A stretch of 64,000 bases of DNA from Mycolicibacterium wolinskyi (lineage in GTDB: Bacteria; Actinomycetota; Actinomycetes; Mycobacteriales; Mycobacteriaceae). Positions within the stretch are counted from its first letter, which is position 1; each line of letters opens with the position of its first letter. The stretch lies in the NCBI RefSeq assembly GCF_002101965.1, contig NZ_LQQA01000006.1, positions 417,308-481,307 of the forward strand. Reading direction: 5' to 3'. This document shows, piece by piece, positions 58,383-64,000 of the stretch. The position numbers were made by a program, and so were the translations under genes. The notes beneath the pieces are model-generated. The model had not been told where the DNA came from. It was given only the letters and a program-made list of their open reading frames with translations, and did not search any database.

Positions 58383-61300
58383 TTGAAGACGGAAACGGTG
58401 CCGAGTAGCCGTCCGCTTCCGCTGACACGTGCTCAACTGGACGTCTGGCTGGCCCAACAGGCGGCCGGCTCAGGCGACGAGTGGCAGCTCGGTCTTCTGA
58501 TGAAGATCGACGGCGCGGTGGATCTCGGCGCGCTGGAGTGGGCCGTCAGACGAGTCGTCGGCGAGATCGAACCTGGCAGAGCAACCATCGAGGAGATCGA
58601 CGGGGAGGTCGCGCAGCGGGTAGTCGACGACCCGGACATCGATCTCGCGTTTCATGATCTGACCAGTTCTGACGACGCGTCGAGTGAAGTGCGCCGGATA
58701 GTCTCGTCGATTCAGCGTGCGCCGATGTCACTCTCCGACCCGCTGTTCAGACTCGCGGTGCTGCAAACCCAAGCAGACGAGTTCTACCTGTTCGCGGCCT
58801 GCCACCACATCGTCATCGACGGGTTTGCGCTGGCCTTGGCCGGCCAGCGGATCGCGTCGGTGTACACCGCGGTCGTCTCGGGGGCGCCCGTGCCGAGTCC
58901 TCTGTTCGGATCGCTGCAAGACCTCGTCGATATCGAGACGGAGTACCAGAACTCAGACGACTATCGCGAAGACGAGGCCTACTGGTTACGAAATCTCCCT
59001 GCGGACAATGACTCTGACTGGCGGTCGTCGAGTGCGGCGGCGGACGCCGGAGCGGACGAGCCCTCGGCACCGCTGCCTCTGGATCCCGTCGCGGTCAATC
59101 GATGCGACTGGCTTGCGGAGCGGCTGGGCGCGCCGCGGTCGTCCGTTCTCACCGCGGCTTGCGCTCTTCTGGTGCGCCAGTGGACGGCGCAGGCTTCGCA
59201 GGTGGTGCTGGACTTCCCGGTGAGCAGGCGAGTCCGGCCCGAGTCCAAGACGCTTCCAGGAATGTTCGCCGGGGTTGTGCCCTTGGTGCTGGACGTCGCA
59301 CCGACAATGACCGTCGCGGACTTCTGCGGACATGTTGACACGCGGATCAAGGAAGTGGTTCAGCACCAGCGGTTTCCGGTACATGCCTTGGAGCGCAAAC
59401 AGCGACCGCGAGGGTTGGATCGGTCGGCGGGCCGGGTAGGAGTGAACATCCTGCCGTCGACGCCGGCGTTCTCTTTCGGGGGTGCCACCGCGACGGCGTC
59501 GTTTACGAACGTCGGACCGTTAGGCGGGTTCGGGCTCATCTTCTCCACCATCGGAGACGACCTGTTGTTGAGTACGGCGGGTGCCGCGCAGCCATTCGCC
59601 GGCCTGGATGTCGGCGACATCGCGTCCGCGCTGGGTCGGATCCTGGCGCAGATGGCCACTGATCCGCAGCAGCAGTTGTCAGCGATCGATGCGCTCGAAC
59701 CCGGTGATCTTTCCAGGCTCGACTCGATGGGCAACCGGCCGGCTTTGGCTGCGCCGCTTATGCCGACGGCGTCGATCCCCGCCAGTTTTGCGACGTGGGT
59801 GGCGGCCACGCCCGACGCGACCGCGATTCGTTTCGATGGACGCTCGGTCAGCTATCGGCAGCTCGATGAAACGTCGAACCGGTTGGCACACAAGCTCGTT
59901 GAGTCCGGTGCCCGCGCCGGGCAGCGAGTGGGGCTGCTGTTCAACCGTTCAGCCGACGCGATCGTGTCGATGCTGGCGGTACTGAAGACTGGTGCGGCGT
60001 ACGTCCCGATCGACCCCGCGCATCCCGACGCGCGTATCGATTTCATGCTCGATGACGCCGCGCCGATCGCGGTGATCACCAATGCCGCGCTTTCGGAGCG
60101 CCTGGCGGGCCGAGGCCAGTCGATCGTTTTCGTCGACGACCCGGAGATCGCCGCCTACCCTTCGACACCGCTCGCGGTTGCGTCGGCTGACGATGTTGCG
60201 TATGTCATCTACACCTCGGGGACCACCGGTCGTCCCAAAGGCGTTGCCATCACGCATCACAACGTCACACAGATGATGGGCAGGCTGGACGAGACAGAGG
60301 TGCCGGTCGGCTCGGGGCAGGTGTGGTCGCAGTGGCATTCCTACAGCTTCGACATCTCGGGCTGGGAGATCTATGCCGCGCTGCTCAATGGTGCTCAGCT
60401 GGTGGTGGTCCCGGAATCGGTCGCGCGGTCACCCGAGGATCTGCGCACCCTGCTGATCGACGAGAAGGTCAGCGTGTTGAGCCAGACGCCGTCCGCGGCG
60501 GGGATGTTGTCGCCTGACGGCCTGGAGTCGGTGACCCTGCTCGTCGGTGGGGAGGCCTGCCCGCCCGACCTCGTGGATCGGTGGGCGTCGGTACGCACTG
60601 TGATCAACGAGTACGGGCCGACCGAGACCACGATGTGGGTATCGACGAGTGAGCGGTTACAGCCCGGGGCGGGCACGGTGCCGATCGGCAAGCCACTGCC
60701 GGGGTCGGCCTTGTTCGTCTTGGACGGTTGGTTGCGTCCGGTACCCCCGGGCGTGGTGGGTGACCTGTATGTGGCGGGACACAACGTCGGCGTTGGCTAC
60801 ATGGGCCGGGCCGGCTTGACCGCGTCGCGGTTCCTGGCGTGCCCGTTCGGTGAACCCGGAATGCGGATGTATCGCACGGGCGACCTGGTGCGGTGGGACG
60901 ACGATGGTCAGTTGGTGTATCTGGGGCGTTCGGACGAGCAGGTCAAGGTTCGGGGCCACCGCATCGAGCTGGGTGAGATCCAGGTAGCCCTCGCAGCACT
61001 GGATGGTGTGGAGCAGGCTGCGGTGATCACCCGTGAGGACCGGCCGGGTGATCTTCGGCTGGTGGGGTATGTCACGGGAACCGTCGATCCGGTTGCGGCT
61101 CGTGGGTTGTTGGGTGAGCGGTTGCCGGGTTACATGGTGCCGGCTGCGGTGGTGGTGCTTGATTCACTGCCGGTGACGGTCAACGGCAAACTGGACAAGC
61201 GGGCACTGCCGGCACCCGAATACCGGGACGACGAATACCGGGCTCCGACGACTCCGACCGAGGATCTGCTGGCCGGAGTTTTCGCTCAGGTGTTGGGATT

Positions 61301-64000
61301 GGAGCGCGTCGGGGTCGACCAGTCGTTCTTCGACCTCGGTGGTGACTCGCTGATCGCGATGCGGCTGGCCGCCACGCTCAGTGAGGCCGTCAACGTGCAG
61401 GTGCCGGTCCGGACACTGTTCGAGAGCCCGACGGTGGCGCAGCTCGCTCCCCGAATCGGCGAGATCACCGATGGAATGGAGCCGTTGGTTCCGGTTGAGC
61501 GGCCTGCGGTGGTGCCGTTGTCGTTTGCGCAGAGTCGGTTGTGGTTCTTGGAGCAGTTGCATGGTCCGTCGCCGGTGTACAACATGGCGATTGGGTTGCG
61601 GTTGCGGGGTCGGCTCGATGTCGAGGCGTTGAAATCCGCGCTGGGCGATGTGGTGGCGCGTCACGAGACTCTGCGGACGCTGTACGTGGCGACCGATGGT
61701 GTTCCGCAACAGTTGGTCTTGCCGCCTGACGCCGCCGAATTCGGTTGGCAGTCAATCGATGCAACCGGCTGGACGGCTGCCGAAATTGACCGTGCCAGCG
61801 ATGAAGCCGCCGGCCACGAGTTCGACCTGACCACCGAAACACCCTTGTTCGCAACGCTTCTGCAACTCGGCGAACAAGAGTTTGTGTTGGTGGGGGTGGT
61901 GCATCATATTGCGGCTGATGGGTGGTCGGTGACGCCGTTGGTGGCTGATTTGGCTCGGGCGTATCGGGCTCGGGTGTCTGGTGGGGTGCCGGGGTGGTCG
62001 CCGTTGCCGGTGCAGTATGTGGATTACACGTTGTGGCAGCGTGCGCAGCTGGGTGATTTGGATGATGCTGCGAGTCGTATTGGTGTGCAGTTGGCGTTTT
62101 GGCGTGATGCGTTGGCGGGGTTGCCTGAGCAGTTGGAGTTGCCGACTGATCGGCCGTATCCGTTGGTGGCGGATTATCGCGGGGCCAGTGTGGCGGTGGA
62201 CTGGCCGGCTGACCTACAGCGGAGTATCCGCGAGATTGCCCGCGAGCACCGCGCGACGGCATTCATGGTCGTCGAAGCTGCCCTCGGGGTGTTGCTGTCG
62301 AAACTGAGTGCCACCAGTGATGTGGCGCTGGGCTTCTCGATCGCTGGGCGTAATGATCCCGCGCTTGATGAGTTGGTGGGTTTTTTCGTCAACACGTTGG
62401 TTCTTCGTGCTGATTTGTCGGGTGATCCGACGTTTGTGGAGTTGTTGGGTCAGGTGCGGGCGCGGAGTTTGGCGGCGTTCGATCATCAGGATGTGCCGTT
62501 TGAGGTGTTGGTGGATCGGCTCAATGTGGGTCGGTCGATGTCTCGCCATCCGTTGGTGCAGGTGTTGTTGGCGTGGCAGAACTTTGACGGTCAGGGTGCG
62601 GGGGGTGTTGCTGGCGGCCTGTCGTTGGGTGATGTGGAGGTGAGCCCGCTGCCGGTGCAGACCCACACCGCGCGGATGGATTTGTCGTTTTCGCTTGGTG
62701 AGCGTTGGACGGCGGATGGTCAGCCTGCTGGGATCGGTGGTGCGGTGGAGTTCCGTACCGATGTGTTCGATGCGGCCACGATCGAGCGGTTGGTGGCACG
62801 CCTGGAACGAGTCCTCTCGACGGTGACCGCTGAACCGGCGCAGCGGATCTCGCACATCGATGTGGTGACCGCCGATGAACATGCTCACCTCAATGGCCAC
62901 GGAAACGTCGGGGTTCTGACCGCACCCGCGCCGAGTTTGTCCTCGATTCCGGTGTTGTTTGGTGGGCAGGTGGCGCGGTGCCCGGATGCGGTGGCGTTGG
63001 TTTCGGATGGGCGTTCGGTTACGTACCGGGAGTTGGACGAGGCGTCGAATCGGTTGGCGCATCTGCTCGTCGGCCACGGTGCCGGCCCGGGACGCCGTGT
63101 TGCGGTGTTGTTTTCGCGGTCTGTTGAGGCGATTGTGGCGATTTTGGGGGTGCTGAAGACGGGTGCGGCGTATGTGCCGATCGATCCGGCGCATCCTGAC
63201 GCGCGGGTTGGGTTTGTGTTGGGGGATGCGGCGCCGGTGGCGGTGGTGACGACTGCTCAGTTGCGGCCTCGTGTGGAGGGTTATGACCTGTTGGTGGTCG
63301 AGGTTGATGATGCTCGTTTGGGGGATCAGCCGAGTGGTGCTTTGCCGGTGCCGGCGGCCGATGACATCGCTTATGTGATTTACACGTCGGGGACGACGGG
63401 TGTGCCCAAAGGTGTTGCGGTGCCGCACCGTAATGTGGTTGAGCTGCTGGAAACGCTTGGTGCGGAAGTGGATTCGGCTGGGCAGGTGTGGACGCTGGCG
63501 CATTCGTTGGCGTTTGACTATTCGGTGTGGGAGATCTGGGGGCCGTTGCTTGGCGGTGGCCGGTTGGTGATCGTGCCGGAGTCGGTGACGCGGTCGCCCG
63601 AGGAGTTCCTCGCGGTTCTGGTTGCCGAGCAGGTGGATGTGTTGAGTCAGACGCCTTCGGCGTTCTATGCGTTGCAGACTGCCGAGGAACTGTCGCCGGA
63701 GCTGGGGCAGCGGCTGAAGTTGCAGACGGTGATCTTTGGTGGGGAAGCTCTTGAGCCCCAGCGTATTCGTCCTTGGTTGGAGCGGCATTCGGGGTTGCCG
63801 CGGATGATCAACATGTATGGCATCACCGAGACCACGGTGCATGCGTCGTTTCGTGAGGTCGTCGCGTCCGATTGCGAGCGCAGCGTAAGCCCGATCGGGG
63901 TGCCGTTGGGGCACTTGAGCTTCTTTGTGCTCGATCGTCACTTGCGGCCGGTTCCGCCGGGTGTGGTGGGTGAGTTGTATGTGGCTGGTGGTGGTTTGGC
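58383..64000 (+). CDS. Non-ribosomal peptide synthetase, C-A-T-C-A..., 3' end outside window
   Basis: At least 1872 residues with no stop, running off the window. Domains: condensation C1 (about 10-430, HHIVIDG at 141-147); adenylation A1 (about 460-950, [14 protein letters not shown] at 607, [10 protein letters not shown] near 933); carrier T1 ([12 protein letters not shown], Ser 989); condensation C2 (about 1035-1470, HHIAADG at 1174); adenylation A2 (from about 1520, [14 protein letters not shown] at 1664). No epimerisation domain lies between T1 and C2. TTG 58383 is the best start (AAAGGA 14 bases before). A2 pocket residues read D, Y, W, S, I, G, M, V, H, near the Thr code; A1 is unclear. 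The N-terminal C domain resembles mycobacterial lipopeptide starters that take a fatty acyl group. Confidence 0.93.
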   Translation, partial: MKTETVPSSRPLPLTRAQLDVWLAQQAAGSGDEWQLGLLMKIDGAVDLGALEWAVRRVVGEIEPGRATIEEIDGEVAQRVVDDPDIDLAFHDLTSSDDASSEVRRIVSSIQRAPMSLSDPLFRLAVLQTQADEFYLFAACHHIVIDGFALALAGQRIASVYTAVVSGAPVPSPLFGSLQDLVDIETEYQNSDDYREDEAYWLRNLPADNDSDWRSSSAAADAGADEPSAPLPLDPVAVNRCDWLAERLGAPRSSVLTAACALLVRQWTAQASQVVLDFPVSRRVRPESKTLPGMFAGVVPLVLDVAPTMTVADFCGHVDTRIKEVVQHQRFPVHALERKQRPRGLDRSAGRVGVNILPSTPAFSFGGATATASFTNVGPLGGFGLIFSTIGDDLLLSTAGAAQPFAGLDVGDIASALGRILAQMATDPQQQLSAIDALEPGDLSRLDSMGNRPALAAPLMPTASIPASFATWVAATPDATAIRFDGRSVSYRQLDETSNRLAHKLVESGARAGQRVGLLFNRSADAIVSMLAVLKTGAAYVPIDPAHPDARIDFMLDDAAPIAVITNAALSERLAGRGQSIVFVDDPEIAAYPSTPLAVASADDVAYVIYTSGTTGRPKGVAITHHNVTQMMGRLDETEVPVGSGQVWSQWHSYSFDISGWEIYAALLNGAQLVVVPESVARSPEDLRTLLIDEKVSVLSQTPSAAGMLSPDGLESVTLLVGGEACPPDLVDRWASVRTVINEYGPTETTMWVSTSERLQPGAGTVPIGKPLPGSALFVLDGWLRPVPPGVVGDLYVAGHNVGVGYMGRAGLTASRFLACPFGEPGMRMYRTGDLVRWDDDGQLVYLGRSDEQVKVRGHRIELGEIQVALAALDGVEQAAVITREDRPGDLRLVGYVTGTVDPVAARGLLGERLPGYMVPAAVVVLDSLPVTVNGKLDKRALPAPEYRDDEYRAPTTPTEDLLAGVFAQVLGLERVGVDQSFFDLGGDSLIAMRLAATLSEAVNVQVPVRTLFESPTVAQLAPRIGEITDGMEPLVPVERPAVVPLSFAQSRLWFLEQLHGPSPVYNMAIGLRLRGRLDVEALKSALGDVVARHETLRTLYVATDGVPQQLVLPPDAAEFGWQSIDATGWTAAEIDRASDEAAGHEFDLTTETPLFATLLQLGEQEFVLVGVVHHIAADGWSVTPLVADLARAYRARVSGGVPGWSPLPVQYVDYTLWQRAQLGDLDDAASRIGVQLAFWRDALAGLPEQLELPTDRPYPLVADYRGASVAVDWPADLQRSIREIAREHRATAFMVVEAALGVLLSKLSATSDVALGFSIAGRNDPALDELVGFFVNTLVLRADLSGDPTFVELLGQVRARSLAAFDHQDVPFEVLVDRLNVGRSMSRHPLVQVLLAWQNFDGQGAGGVAGGLSLGDVEVSPLPVQTHTARMDLSFSLGERWTADGQPAGIGGAVEFRTDVFDAATIERLVARLERVLSTVTAEPAQRISHIDVVTADEHAHLNGHGNVGVLTAPAPSLSSIPVLFGGQVARCPDAVALVSDGRSVTYRELDEASNRLAHLLVGHGAGPGRRVAVLFSRSVEAIVAILGVLKTGAAYVPIDPAHPDARVGFVLGDAAPVAVVTTAQLRPRVEGYDLLVVEVDDARLGDQPSGALPVPAADDIAYVIYTSGTTGVPKGVAVPHRNVVELLETLGAEVDSAGQVWTLAHSLAFDYSVWEIWGPLLGGGRLVIVPESVTRSPEEFLAVLVAEQVDVLSQTPSAFYALQTAEELSPELGQRLKLQTVIFGGEALEPQRIRPWLERHSGLPRMINMYGITETTVHASFREVVASDCERSVSPIGVPLGHLSFFVLDRHLRPVPPGVVGELYVAGGGL

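Noticed and set aside
50614..64000. Calling this the canonical glycopeptidolipid locus
   Set aside because: The gene order is similar, but the epimerisation domain after module 1 and the transferase genes are not present in the part seen.

Overview
The window is high-GC actinobacterial DNA from a Mycobacterium-type organism, most likely a rapid grower. The support is gene content and order: the cholesterol-catabolism genes follow the Mycobacterium tuberculosis Rv3565-Rv3534c order closely, with mycobacterial KstR and KstR2 operators, MmpS/MmpL transporters, a Ddn-type F420 nitroreductase, haemophore-like secreted proteins and a 13E12-type gene. I cannot name the species. I saw no rRNA, tRNA or CRISPR array.

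Layout. (1) 1-1331: the edge of a DUF222/13E12-family gene and a small P-loop ATPase. (2) 1343-9038: the KstR2-type block for the last two steroid rings (aspB-like, fadE33, fadE32, fadE31, fadD3 on minus; fadE30, ipdF on plus), split by a KstR2 operator. (3) 9105-19643: a block not expected inside this locus. It holds a five-gene minus-strand operon (SWIM protein, DUF5691, MoxR-type AAA+ ATPase, DUF5682, VWA protein) and a divergent plus-strand operon (response regulator, histidine kinase, DUF4153 membrane protein). (4) 19661-28826: kstR2 and fadA6, a cation transporter and an alcohol dehydrogenase, then ipdC, ipdB, ipdA, echA20 and two divergent SDR genes, with two more KstR2 operators. (5) 28844-38593: a secreted histidine phosphatase, then the KstR-type side-chain block (ddn, SnoaL-like and fadA5 on minus; cyp125, fadE28, fadE29, chsH2, chsH1, ltp2 on plus). 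(6) 38668-42000: a type VII secretion substrate-like pair and an AbiEi/DUF559-like gene flanked by unusual phased palindromes. (7) 42047-47465: hsd4B and kstD on minus, hsaE, hsaG and hsaF on plus, around a KstR operator. (8) 47544-64000: a haemophore-like gene, a RecQ-phosphoribosyltransferase fusion, mmpS-mmpL-mmpL, a second small secreted protein, mbtH and a large NRPS gene running off the end.

How it works together. Cyp125 oxidises the steroid side chain. FadA5, ChsE1/E2 (FadE28/29), ChsH1/H2 and Ltp2 shorten it by beta-oxidation and retro-aldol cleavage. KstD opens the way to ring A/B degradation, and HsaE/G/F turn the resulting C5 fragment into pyruvate and an acyl-CoA. FadD3, FadE30, IpdF, IpdC, EchA20, IpdAB, FadE31-33 and FadA6 dismantle rings C and D. 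Five operator-like sequences fit the KstR (two) and KstR2 (three) consensus exactly and sit at the divergent promoters.

The most interesting parts are the MoxR/VWA island inside the KstR2 locus, the six two-dyad repeat units around the AbiEi/DUF559-like gene, and the NRPS-mmpL locus, which resembles a glycopeptidolipid locus but lacks an epimerisation domain after module 1.
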